Shown here in pieces: positions 41,566 to 50,255 of a stretch of 64,000 nt of DNA (positions are counted from its first letter, which is position 1; each line of letters starts with the position of its first letter). The DNA is from CAIZGX01 sp044349305 (GTDB lineage Bacteria; Bacteroidota; Bacteroidia; Flavobacteriales_D; Sanyastnellaceae): NCBI GenBank assembly GCA_044349305.1, contig JBIKRF010000004.1, positions 1 through 64,000 of the forward strand, in the 5' to 3' direction. Both the position numbers and the translations under genes were made by a program. The notes beneath the pieces were generated by a model. That model made no database searches, had not been told where the DNA came from, and worked only from the letters and a program-made list of their open reading frames with translations.

Positions 41566-42281
41566 TGATGAAAAAAAGAATTTTAATCACTGGCGCTACC
41601 AGTGGAATTGGTGCTGCTACCTATGAATTGGCAATTAAAAACGGACATCAAGTTTTTATTGCTGGAAGGAATGAAGCGGTATTATCAGAAATGGCTTCGA
41701 AGAATTCAAACACCTTTTTCTTGAAAACAGATGTTACGAATATCGAAGAGGTAAAGGCTATGACCGAAGCGGCAGTAGCGTCGATGGGAGGCATCGACGT
41801 TTTACTGAACAATGCAGGCCTGGGAATTTTCGATTTGTTGGAAGATGCGAAATTGGAAGATTGGCACACCATGGTGGACGTGAATATTAAAGGCGTATTG
41901 AATGTTCTGCACACGTGCCTGCCCCATTTGGTGGCCTCTACTGGACATATCATTAATCTCGGATCTTTGGCTTCTCATTACGTATTTCCTAACTCAGGAG
42001 TGTACTGTGCAACGAAGCACGCTGTATTTGCGATTAGCGAAAGTATCAGAACTGAACTTGCCAAAAAAGTTCGCGTAACTACAATTAGCCCTGGATCTGT
42101 GAACACACCCTTCGTTGAACAGACGAAAAACGAAGCGTTACTTGCTCAGTTCCGTCCTAGCTTTGCAGCTGGAATGCCTGTTGAATGGGTTGCTCAGCAA
42201 ATCATGAACGCTATTGAAGTTCCAAACGGTGTTAACGTAAGTGAAATTATCATGCGTCCCTTCCATCCGGATGCAAAATAA
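41565..42281 (+). CDS. Short-chain dehydrogenase/reductase
   Basis: 238 aa from the ATG at 41565, overlapping the permease stop in TAATG (ATG at 41568 is also possible). Classical SDR with TGATSGIG, LLNNAGLGIF, and the active-site YCATKHA. Close in style to YdfG/NADP-dependent 3-hydroxyacid dehydrogenases, like the gene at 1961-2713, which is a paralogue. Substrate unknown. Confidence 0.88.
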   Translation: MMKKRILITGATSGIGAATYELAIKNGHQVFIAGRNEAVLSEMASKNSNTFFLKTDVTNIEEVKAMTEAAVASMGGIDVLLNNAGLGIFDLLEDAKLEDWHTMVDVNIKGVLNVLHTCLPHLVASTGHIINLGSLASHYVFPNSGVYCATKHAVFAISESIRTELAKKVRVTTISPGSVNTPFVEQTKNEALLAQFRPSFAAGMPVEWVAQQIMNAIEVPNGVNVSEIIMRPFHPDAK

Positions 42282-42330
42282 AATTTGTGACGAATTCTTA
42301 ATAAGTTCTTTTTCTCAATAGCCTTAAATA

Positions 42331-42343
42331 GTCCTATTTTTGC
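42331..42343 (+). promoter_or_regulatory. -7 box (TATTTTTG) for the SF2 helicase gene
   Basis: TATTTTTG (about 42336-42343) fits TAnnTTTG and lies 29 bases before the ATG at 42373. Confidence 0.45.
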
Positions 42344-42372
42344 CCGTTGCCCAAAAAAGCAACGCGCCAAGT

Positions 42373-43896
42373 ATGGGTGAAGTGCCACAAGAGAGAAAAA
42401 AACTATACGACTATCAGGAAAAAGCTCTTGAGCGAATCTTCGCGCGTATTCATGAATTTCCAACCAATTACAACTTGTGTTTTCAGCTTCCTACCGGAGG
42501 CGGAAAGACAGTAATCTTTTCTGAAATAGCGCGACGCTACATTCAAGAAACTGGAAAGAAAGTACTAATCCTCACCCACCGAATTGAACTTCTTAGTCAG
42601 ACCAGCAATGTCCTGAACAATTTCTCTGTAAAGAATAAAATCATTGTCAGCAAGGTGAAGCAATTGCCCGACGAGTCGGACTATGAATGCTTTGTTGCGA
42701 TGGTTGAAACGCTTCATAATCGTCTTCGTGACGAGAAAATGGAATTCGCAAATTTAGGATTGGTTATCATCGATGAAGCACACTACAATTCATTCCGAAA
42801 ATTATTCGGATGGTTTGAAGAACAAGTTATTCTTGGTGTTACAGCCACTCCGCTGAGCAGCAATATAAAGCTTCCGCTAAAAGACAACTACCATGATTTA
42901 ATCATTGGCGAAAGCATTGGCAATCTTGTGGGAAGAGGATATTTAGCGAAAGCCACTACCTACAGCTATGACGTTAGTTTACATTCGTTGAAGGTTGGAA
43001 TAACGGGAGATTACACCGTAAGCAGTTCCGAAAAGTTATATGGAAATATGTATATGCAGGAAAAGCTGCTTTATGCCTTTGAACAAAAAGCCAAAGGAAC
43101 AAAGACGCTAATTTTCAATAACGGAATTAATACTTCGAAGCAAGTGTTTCATTTGTTTCGCGAGCAAGGATATGAAATTCGACATTTAGACAACACCCAC
43201 AACGAGCAAGAACGAAGAGAAATACTGGAATGGTTCAAGACAAAACCAGATGCTGTTTTAACATCTGTTTCAATTTTAACTACAGGATTTGACGAACCTT
43301 CGGTTGAGACTATTATTATTAACCGCGCGACAAAATCATTGACGCTTTACCATCAAATGATTGGACGTGGTTCCAGAATTTTCGGAGAGAAAAAAGAATT
43401 TACAGTTATTGATTTAGGAAACAATGCGAAGCGATTCGGTCTTTGGGAGCAATTCATCGATTGGTTCGACATCTTTGCGCATCCGCATAACTATCTTGAA
43501 AGCATTGTCAGCGACGAGCAGATGTCGCGTGAAATGAAATACGAAATGTCACCAGAGATTCGCGATATGTTTGCACTTTCTCCGGTAATCGACTTCGATA
43601 TAAAGGAAGAGTACTTGCGCATTACACGTTTCGGAGGCAAAGGAAAAAGTGTCTTGGATAAAAGCATGCAGCAGCATGCAACCATCATTCAAGAGAATGC
43701 TCCAACATTAGATAGAGCATTCGAACTTTTGAAAATTCTTGATCAAGACATTAAGAGTCGAATGAAACAATACAGTTACTGTATTTCAAAGAGTACCGAC
43801 AGTTATTTAGATTGGTTGAAGGAAGAGTATATTCGAAAACTTCGATTAGATTTAGGGAATTATTACAACAGTCTCAACTTTGAAAACACAATTTAA
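42373..43896 (+). CDS. DEAD/DEAH-box superfamily 2 helicase
   Basis: 507 aa from ATG 42373 (a TTG at 42340 is in frame but sits in the promoter box). Motifs: Q-like YDYQEKAL, Walker A LPTGGGKTVIF, LILTHRIELL, DEAH (VIIDEAHYN), TATP, and C-terminal TTGFDEP and QMIGRGSRIF (motif VI). It resembles the UvrB-like/type III restriction helicase-type SF2 core without a nuclease domain. Residues about 390-507 form a lineage-specific helical tail. Probably a DNA or RNA translocase; role unknown. Confidence 0.85.
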   Translation: MGEVPQERKKLYDYQEKALERIFARIHEFPTNYNLCFQLPTGGGKTVIFSEIARRYIQETGKKVLILTHRIELLSQTSNVLNNFSVKNKIIVSKVKQLPDESDYECFVAMVETLHNRLRDEKMEFANLGLVIIDEAHYNSFRKLFGWFEEQVILGVTATPLSSNIKLPLKDNYHDLIIGESIGNLVGRGYLAKATTYSYDVSLHSLKVGITGDYTVSSSEKLYGNMYMQEKLLYAFEQKAKGTKTLIFNNGINTSKQVFHLFREQGYEIRHLDNTHNEQERREILEWFKTKPDAVLTSVSILTTGFDEPSVETIIINRATKSLTLYHQMIGRGSRIFGEKKEFTVIDLGNNAKRFGLWEQFIDWFDIFAHPHNYLESIVSDEQMSREMKYEMSPEIRDMFALSPVIDFDIKEEYLRITRFGGKGKSVLDKSMQQHATIIQENAPTLDRAFELLKILDQDIKSRMKQYSYCISKSTDSYLDWLKEEYIRKLRLDLGNYYNSLNFENTI

Positions 43897-43904
43897 CTAA
43901 AGAC

Positions 43905-45455
43905 ATGAAACTAATTCTTCCACATAAAAACGACTTTTCGGCTTCGTTAGTTGTGTTCTTAGTTGCACTTCCGTTGTGTTTAGGAATTGCATTTGCGACA
44001 GGCCTTCCAGCAATAACTGGAGTAATCTCTGGTATCGCCGGAGGATTAATTGTTGGTCTTTTAAGTGGCTCTCAATTGAGCGTTTCTGGTCCAGCAGCTG
44101 GACTTATTGTAGTTGTTACCACTGCAATTTCAAGCCTTAACAATGACTTAAACTTATTTTTCACAAGTGTCTTCCTTGCCGGAATTTTGCAAATTATTTT
44201 CGGCGCTTTAAGAGTTGGGTTCTTCGGCGAATTTGTTCCTACTTCCGTTATTAAAGGAATGATGGCAGCCATTGGATTCATTCTCATCTTCAAGCAGATT
44301 CCGCATTTAGTTGGTTACGATGGAGACTATGAAGGTGATGAAAACTTTATTCAAGCAGATGGAAACAATACTATTACAGAACTCTTTCATGCAACTATTC
44401 ACAGTGAGGCAGTCGTTATTGGATTAACTTGTTTGCTCCTGCTCATTTTCTTCGACTCAAAAAGAATGAAGAACACCCTTCTATTAAAGATTGCGCCTCC
44501 ATTTCTTATCGTTGTGGTTGTTGGAATAATACTCAACATCACTTCCAAATATTTTGGAATTACAGAACAGTTGGAAGCCGAACATTTCATACAATTGCCC
44601 TCATTAGAAACAGCCTCAAGTTTATTCATTTGGAATAAGTTAAATTTCGCCAACTTCCTAAATACAACTGTCTGGATGCAAGCTGCAATTATTGCAATAG
44701 TTGCATCACTTGAAACGCTTTTAAACATTGAAGCGACCGATAAATTCGACGATCAGAAACGTATCACTCCTCCAAATCGCGAGTTGCTTGCACAAGGCAT
44801 TGGAAATGCAGTAAGTGGATTGTTGGGCGGATTACCTGTAACGTCTGTAGTTGTTCGAAGTTCATCAAATAGATTGGCAGGTGCCAAAACTAAATGGTCT
44901 GCATTCATGCATGGAGTTTGGTTATTGATGGCCATATTGTTCCTTGGACCGTACTTAAACATGGTTCCACTTTCGGCCTTGGCTGCAATATTAATTATGG
45001 TTGGATTCAAGCTTACAAAACCAGCCATTTTCAAAGATTTGTGGAAGGAAGGTATTGCTCAATTCCTTCCATTCATTGCTACGTTTTTGGCTATCTATTT
45101 CAGCGACATGTTGAAAGGTGTGATAGTGGGACTTGCATTCGGATTATTCTTCGTTATTCGCTCAAACTTCAAAAGTGCCATTCGGGTTACAAAAGGCGAT
45201 AACAACGATGCTATTCTACGTTTCCGCAAAGAAGTTTCATTCCTAAATAAACCTTCATTGAAAAAAGCCTTATTGAAAATTCCCGAAGGAAGCTTCTTAT
45301 TAATTGACGCTCGGAAATGTGAGTTTATGGATCCCGATATTTTGGAAATTCTTCAAGATTTCATCGTAAGTTCAAAGGTTAAAAACGTTCGAATTGAATT
45401 AAATAAAAATAACTGGGGCGAATTACCCGAGGTACTAAAAAACATAAAACTTTAA
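43905..45455 (+). CDS. SulP family anion transporter (BicA-like)
   Basis: 516 aa, about 10-12 membrane helices (first about 8-70; GLIVGLLSGSQLSVSGPAAGL is the conserved helix 3 / SulP signature) and a C-terminal STAS domain (about 425-516). SulP proteins carry bicarbonate or sulfate. Four bases after its stop is a beta-carbonic anhydrase, the same pairing as in bacterial bicarbonate uptake modules, so bicarbonate is the best guess for the substrate. Confidence 0.9.
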   Translation: MKLILPHKNDFSASLVVFLVALPLCLGIAFATGLPAITGVISGIAGGLIVGLLSGSQLSVSGPAAGLIVVVTTAISSLNNDLNLFFTSVFLAGILQIIFGALRVGFFGEFVPTSVIKGMMAAIGFILIFKQIPHLVGYDGDYEGDENFIQADGNNTITELFHATIHSEAVVIGLTCLLLLIFFDSKRMKNTLLLKIAPPFLIVVVVGIILNITSKYFGITEQLEAEHFIQLPSLETASSLFIWNKLNFANFLNTTVWMQAAIIAIVASLETLLNIEATDKFDDQKRITPPNRELLAQGIGNAVSGLLGGLPVTSVVVRSSSNRLAGAKTKWSAFMHGVWLLMAILFLGPYLNMVPLSALAAILIMVGFKLTKPAIFKDLWKEGIAQFLPFIATFLAIYFSDMLKGVIVGLAFGLFFVIRSNFKSAIRVTKGDNNDAILRFRKEVSFLNKPSLKKALLKIPEGSFLLIDARKCEFMDPDILEILQDFIVSSKVKNVRIELNKNNWGELPEVLKNIKL

Positions 45456-45458
45456 GTC

Positions 45459-46091
45459 ATGTCAGTCATTGAAAACCTCTTATTGAATAACAAAGCTTGG
45501 GCTGAAGATCGCATCGAAGAAAACCCAGATTATTTCAAAAAATTAGCTGCACTGCAAACTCCCGAATATTTGTGGATTGGCTGTTCAGATAGCCGTGTGC
45601 CTGCAAATGAGGTTACCGGCACCGCCCCTGGTGAAATATTTGTGCACAGAAACATTGCGAACATGGTGGTTCACACCGATATAAACTTGCTGAGCGTTTT
45701 AACCTATGCTGTTGATGTCTTAGAAGTAAAGCACATCATTGTTTGTGGTCACTACGGTTGCGGCGGTGTCAAAGCTGCTATGGGCAATGATTATCTTCCC
45801 CTAATTAACAATTGGCTACGCAACATTAAAGATGTATACAAATCAAACAGAGCCGAACTGCAAGCCATTCAAAACGAAGAACAACAATTCGATCGCTTAG
45901 TCGAATTGAACGTTCTAGAACAAGTTCATCACTTAGCAGAAACCAACATTGTTCAAGGTGCATGGAAAAAAAGAGAGATGCCCTTGGTTCACGGTTGGGT
46001 ATACGGACTAAACAATGGAATTATTAAGCCCTTAATTACCGTGGGGCCTGATAGCGAAATGGATCCACTTTACAAGTACAAGAACTTATAA
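45459..46091 (+). CDS. Beta-carbonic anhydrase
   Basis: 210 aa zinc enzyme interconverting CO2 and bicarbonate. Metal ligands visible: C42 and D44/R46 dyad in IGCSDSRVP, H98 and C101 in CGHYGCGG. HRNIANMV and the alternating C-terminus are typical. Second gene of the SulP-CA operon. Its last codons coincide with those of convergent tsaD in a TTATAA palindrome that reads Leu-stop on both strands. Confidence 0.95.
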   Translation: MSVIENLLLNNKAWAEDRIEENPDYFKKLAALQTPEYLWIGCSDSRVPANEVTGTAPGEIFVHRNIANMVVHTDINLLSVLTYAVDVLEVKHIIVCGHYGCGGVKAAMGNDYLPLINNWLRNIKDVYKSNRAELQAIQNEEQQFDRLVELNVLEQVHHLAETNIVQGAWKKREMPLVHGWVYGLNNGIIKPLITVGPDSEMDPLYKYKNL

Positions 46092-47099
46092 CGGATATCT
46101 GCTTAAAGGAACCATTTTCAAATCTGAAACTTGATTTTCTTGTAAAAGGAAATGGGCTGCTACACCTATCATGGCCGCATTATCTGTGCAATACTTGAAC
46201 GGAGGAATGTACACTTCAACATTATTTTTCAATCCGAATTGAACCAATCGTTTTCTTAATTCGCTATTCGCGGAAACACCTCCACAAATAGCCACTTGAT
46301 TAATTCCTGTTGATTCTACCCCTCTTTGTATTTGTCGAAGTAAATAAGTTACCACAGTATGTTGAAACGACGCGCATAGATTCATTCTTTCTTCTTCAAT
46401 AAAATTTTGATTTTCCTTTTGGCTATCTCGCAAGAAATAAAGCAATGACGTTTTCAATCCTGAAAAACTAAAATTCAAACCTTCAACTTTCGGAATGGGA
46501 AAGCTGAATTTCTTCGCATCACCCGATTGAGCCATTTTATCGAGTAAAGGCCCCCCGGGATAATCCAATCCTAAAACTTTCGCTGCCTTATCAAACGCTT
46601 CCCCTGCGGCATCATCAATGGTCTCGCCTACTACCTCCATTCGAGTTGGGGAATGAACCACCACCAATTGGGTATGTCCGCCACTCACAGTTAAATTCAA
46701 AAAAGGAAATACAGGACGCTTTTCACAATCTTCAGCTAAATGAGCAAGAATGTGTGCTTGCATGTGATTCACTCCTACAAGTGGAATATCCAAAGCCAAA
46801 CTCAAACTCTTTGCAAATGAAATTCCAACCAACAAAGACCCCATAAGGCCTGGACCTTGCGTCACGGCTATGGCCTCTAAATCTTTCAACTCTTTATTTG
46901 CCGATTGCAATGCTGCATGCACAACGGCTGTAATCATCGTTTGATGAGCACGACTCGCTATCTCAGGAACAACTCCGCCGTATTGCGCATGTTGCAATTG
47001 AGTTACAACTTCATTTGATAAAACTTTTGTCCCCAACAAAACAGCCGCTGAAGTTTCATCGCAACTGCTTTCAATAGCCAAGATTAATTTGTTTCCCAT
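46086..47099 (-). CDS. tsaD: tRNA N6-threonylcarbamoyladenosine transferase
   Basis: 337 aa, the catalytic subunit of the t6A37 synthase. Metal-binding HMQAH in GVNHMQAHILAH, plus ESSCDETSAAVL at the N-terminus, GGVVPEIASRAH and the C-terminal DNAAMIGVAA. It is directly after the ApbE-like gene on the minus strand (1-base gap). Confidence 0.97.
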   Translation of the reverse strand: MGNKLILAIESSCDETSAAVLLGTKVLSNEVVTQLQHAQYGGVVPEIASRAHQTMITAVVHAALQSANKELKDLEAIAVTQGPGLMGSLLVGISFAKSLSLALDIPLVGVNHMQAHILAHLAEDCEKRPVFPFLNLTVSGGHTQLVVVHSPTRMEVVGETIDDAAGEAFDKAAKVLGLDYPGGPLLDKMAQSGDAKKFSFPIPKVEGLNFSFSGLKTSLLYFLRDSQKENQNFIEEERMNLCASFQHTVVTYLLRQIQRGVESTGINQVAICGGVSANSELRKRLVQFGLKNNVEVYIPPFKYCTDNAAMIGVAAHFLLQENQVSDLKMVPLSRYPL

Positions 47100-47100
47100 C

Positions 47101-48150
47101 TTATTGGTTCGAAGAGGCCACCATCATTTTATTGAAATTCTCCGTAGACGCTGAAGCGCGCTCGGAATCTGACTTCATGAAATAAACCAACGATTGAATA
47201 TCACTGTCGGCATTGGCTTCATAAAAAGAACCGATTCCTTCCACACCCATGACCATAAACGCCTCTGCAAAAACATAAGACTCGACAATCGTTTTTGCTG
47301 ACACATAACTCTGGTACATTTCGTTTTGCACCGGAGAAAGCGTTTTAGGATCAAGCAAAGACAATTTGTTTCTTGCATCGAATGTTGCGTAAGCGCGATT
47401 CACCAGGCGAAGCAAATTTCCTGTGTTCTGTCCAGATGTGCGCATATCCAACACATTCAAACTATCTACAGCTGCACCGAATCCCGCATGCCAAACATCT
47501 GTCTTCACTACCGCTTGTTTGATTGTATTGTTTTTCTCTTTCAAGTACTCTACAATTTTATCAAGTACCAAGGCACTGCCAAACTTCAACAAATCAATTT
47601 GAACTTTAGCATTGTTCTTTCTAATGTGGGTAGACTTGTACATTCCATTTTCTTCAACATCTTCAACATCAACATTCGCAGCATACATGCCCGTAAAAAC
47701 CTTCAAAGAATCAATGTTCGGAACCTTAGGTGTTGGATTCAAAATTTGAGGAAGCCAAGCCACTTGGGCAGGAGAAAGTGTAAAATCCCAACATCCTCCT
47801 GAACGATAATTGAATTCTCTTGCCATCGTTAGCATTACTCCCATGATACGATTGTTATCCGTAAACTCAAAAAATCCCGATTCAGCATTCGAATAGTTGT
47901 AAAGCATACACGTGCTGTTCGGGTTGCTCGCATCGATGTGCATGCGAACAGCACTTTCAATGGAATCAAATGCAAATGAATAATCTGTTGTGTCGCCAAC
48001 TACACTCACTGTGTATTTCATTCCCAAAAAATCACGATCGTAATCTCTTCCGATTAGTCCATTATCCGTCGCGCTCTTATTTCCGCATGACTGAAAAAGC
48101 AAGCTTCCAAACATTAGCGCTAAAAACAGGAAAGACACATTTTTTTTCAT
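47101..48150 (-). CDS. Degenerate ApbE-like lipoprotein
   Basis: 349 aa lipoprotein (SLLFQSCGNKS, lipobox ending in Cys at 22). Fold markers of FAD:protein FMN transferases remain: GMKYTVSV (N-terminal), FDFTLSP-type WDFTLSPAQVAW, DPKTLSPV and SYVFAEAFMVMGVEG. But the flavin/Mg-binding DLGGIAKGYA is replaced by DLLKFGSALVLD and the D(S/T)xATA position reads AEAFMVM. It is probably not an active flavin transferase; perhaps a binding protein. It is cotranscribed with tsaD. Confidence 0.65.
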   Translation of the reverse strand: MKKNVSFLFLALMFGSLLFQSCGNKSATDNGLIGRDYDRDFLGMKYTVSVVGDTTDYSFAFDSIESAVRMHIDASNPNSTCMLYNYSNAESGFFEFTDNNRIMGVMLTMAREFNYRSGGCWDFTLSPAQVAWLPQILNPTPKVPNIDSLKVFTGMYAANVDVEDVEENGMYKSTHIRKNNAKVQIDLLKFGSALVLDKIVEYLKEKNNTIKQAVVKTDVWHAGFGAAVDSLNVLDMRTSGQNTGNLLRLVNRAYATFDARNKLSLLDPKTLSPVQNEMYQSYVSAKTIVESYVFAEAFMVMGVEGIGSFYEANADSDIQSLVYFMKSDSERASASTENFNKMMVASSNQ

Positions 48151-48181
48151 GTTACAAAAATAATCTGAATAACTTTACTTC

Positions 48182-49471
48182 ATGCGGAATACTTCAACAA
48201 TCCTTAACTATACATTGCTTGCTCTTTTGCTTTGGATTGGCAAATCTTCTCTTGCACAAATCCCAACAACAAATAGCAACTACGTTAATCCCGATTACAA
48301 TTATTTTTCTGTTGAAGCGCATGCAAAGAATGCCCCTCTATCTGGTCCATTCTTAAATCTTCTGAGCAACGATGCCATTCAATTTGAATTCGATGTTCAG
48401 ACTTCCCCGGATGAAGATTTGTATTACTCTATTTTTCATTGCGATCCTTATTGGAATTTCGATGACAGTAACCCCATGGATGTTATTCAAGGATTCACAA
48501 GTCAACGAATTCCTTATCCCGAAAACTCTATTCATACAGCTGCTGTATTCGATCACTATAGATTTGAATTACCCAACAACATGTCGAGATTCATTCAATC
48601 AGGAAACTATTACGTGGCTGTTCACGAAGGAAGTGATTTCAATGAAACATCGATACGCTTGGGTTATCGCATAGTCGTTTATGTTGAAGGAGATCATGGA
48701 TTAAATGGCGTTATGACATTAAAAAGAGCTTCTTCAATCGCACATCTTCAATCGCACCAAGAAGTAGACTTCTCTATTTCATTGGCAAACACTCCTGTAT
48801 ACGACATGCAAAAAGTGGTTCCTGTAATTCTGCAAAACGGAAGATGGGAAGATGGCAAAATGAATTTCCAACCCACTTACATTGCTCCCAACAATGTTCT
48901 TGTTTACGACTTTTCAAATGGCGAAAATGAATTTCCTGGTGGAGGGGAATGGGAGGCTTTCGAAACCAAAGATTTACGCGTGAATGGCTTCAATGTTCAA
49001 AGCAGCGCCTATGTGGGAACCGAAAACCACGTTTTTCTTTATCCGAGTCAGAACCAAATGAACCTCGCCTACAACAGCCGTTCAGATCTTAATGGAGCCT
49101 GCCTCATTTCAAGCGAATTATACGACGATGACGATCTTACCAGTGATTACGTTTATGTGCATTTTGAATTGACCTCTCCCGTGCTTCCAAACAAAGTAGT
49201 TATCGAATGTGGAAACGAATGGAATCAAAAAATAACTTGCAACTACAGCGAAACCAAAAAAGCTTATGAAGCGACCATGTATTTGAAGCAAGGAGTATAT
49301 AACTATCGCTTTCGCATTGAACCTTCAAGCAATCGAGAAGAAATTAATTTTGCAATAGGTAATCACGCTGCAACAGAAAACAATTACCAACTGTTAGTTT
49401 ATTACTACGACCGAAATGCAGGTTTTTACAAATGCGGTGGGGTTTTTACTCAAAACACCAAAAGGAATTAG
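48182..49471 (+). CDS. Type IX secretion system plug protein (DUF5103)
   Basis: 429 aa with an N-terminal signal (LLALLLWIGKSSLAQ). DUF5103 features: SPDEDLYYSIFHCDPYW, FTSQRIPYPENS, NMSRFIQSGNYYV, FPGGGEWEAFETKDL-type block, DYVYVHFELTSP and KQGVYNYRF. In Flavobacterium johnsoniae a DUF5103 protein is the 'plug' seen in the SprA translocon structures. TAACTTTA ends 4 bases before the ATG. Its stop overlaps the convergent gene by 4 bases. Confidence 0.82.
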   Translation: MRNTSTILNYTLLALLLWIGKSSLAQIPTTNSNYVNPDYNYFSVEAHAKNAPLSGPFLNLLSNDAIQFEFDVQTSPDEDLYYSIFHCDPYWNFDDSNPMDVIQGFTSQRIPYPENSIHTAAVFDHYRFELPNNMSRFIQSGNYYVAVHEGSDFNETSIRLGYRIVVYVEGDHGLNGVMTLKRASSIAHLQSHQEVDFSISLANTPVYDMQKVVPVILQNGRWEDGKMNFQPTYIAPNNVLVYDFSNGENEFPGGGEWEAFETKDLRVNGFNVQSSAYVGTENHVFLYPSQNQMNLAYNSRSDLNGACLISSELYDDDDLTSDYVYVHFELTSPVLPNKVVIECGNEWNQKITCNYSETKKAYEATMYLKQGVYNYRFRIEPSSNREEINFAIGNHAATENNYQLLVYYYDRNAGFYKCGGVFTQNTKRN

Positions 49472-50199
49472 TCTTTATCGTAGTTAAAATCATCTTCCTT
49501 CCACTCCCTTTTCCCTCTTCGCCAAATTTTGTATTGTTGAAATTCTTCTTTAACAAATATTAAAAATTCATACTGCGAACTTTGACGAATGAACTCATCG
49601 CTAACATTCATGAAATCGATGAATGCATCGAATTCATCGTTTGTTAATTCAATAATATCATAGTCTACATACAAATGAAAAAGTTCCTTTAACAGGGCGC
49701 GTTTCCGATCTTCATATTCCAAGAACGAAACTTCAAGTTTACTTCTTTCACGTTTGCTGAACTGCTCGTACAAGAATGTGATTGGACTGCTGAAGGATGA
49801 TGTTTTAAACTGGTTTTCATTGAATCCCAATCGCATTAAATCTTTTTCAATAGCCTCTAAATCCCGCGGTGAAATTAACTCAACTATTGGAAGCATATAG
49901 GTTCGGTCATCGAGGAATATTGTGGGGTGATACACATCCTTTAAAAGCGAGTCTTTCATGCAAAGTTGACGGGTGTAATAGCTCAAAGCGGTAATGCTTA
50001 ACGTGTCGTTTTTCTCGCAAACTATAGAATAGAAACCATTTGAATTTCCAAAACTACCTGTCTTGGTTCTGTTGTTAACGATAATCGCATTGGGAATCCC
50101 CTGTCCATGAGGATCACGCACTCTTCCTTCAATACGAATGGTTTGAGAAAATCCTACAAGCGAAAGAAAAACGAAGAAAAAAAGACTGACACTCCTCAT
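49468..50199 (-). CDS. Carboxypeptidase-regulatory-like domain protein
   Basis: 243 aa; signal peptide SVSLFFFVFLSLVGFSQ. One CarboxypepD-reg-like beta-sandwich (about 22-100: IEGRVRDPHGQGIPNAIIVN, TGSFGNSNGFYSI, DTLSITALSYYT), then a helical, charged C-terminal half (about 105-243) I do not recognise. Such proteins are common beside TonB-dependent or T9SS loci. TACCTTCG on the minus strand (50204-50211) sits 4 bases before the ATG. Confidence 0.7.
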   Translation of the reverse strand: MRSVSLFFFVFLSLVGFSQTIRIEGRVRDPHGQGIPNAIIVNNRTKTGSFGNSNGFYSIVCEKNDTLSITALSYYTRQLCMKDSLLKDVYHPTIFLDDRTYMLPIVELISPRDLEAIEKDLMRLGFNENQFKTSSFSSPITFLYEQFSKRERSKLEVSFLEYEDRKRALLKELFHLYVDYDIIELTNDEFDAFIDFMNVSDEFIRQSSQYEFLIFVKEEFQQYKIWRRGKREWKEDDFNYDKD

Positions 50200-50255
50200 A
50201 TAGCGAAGGTAACGAAGAATTGAAAACTATATTGAATCGTCCCTAAATTCGCGTC

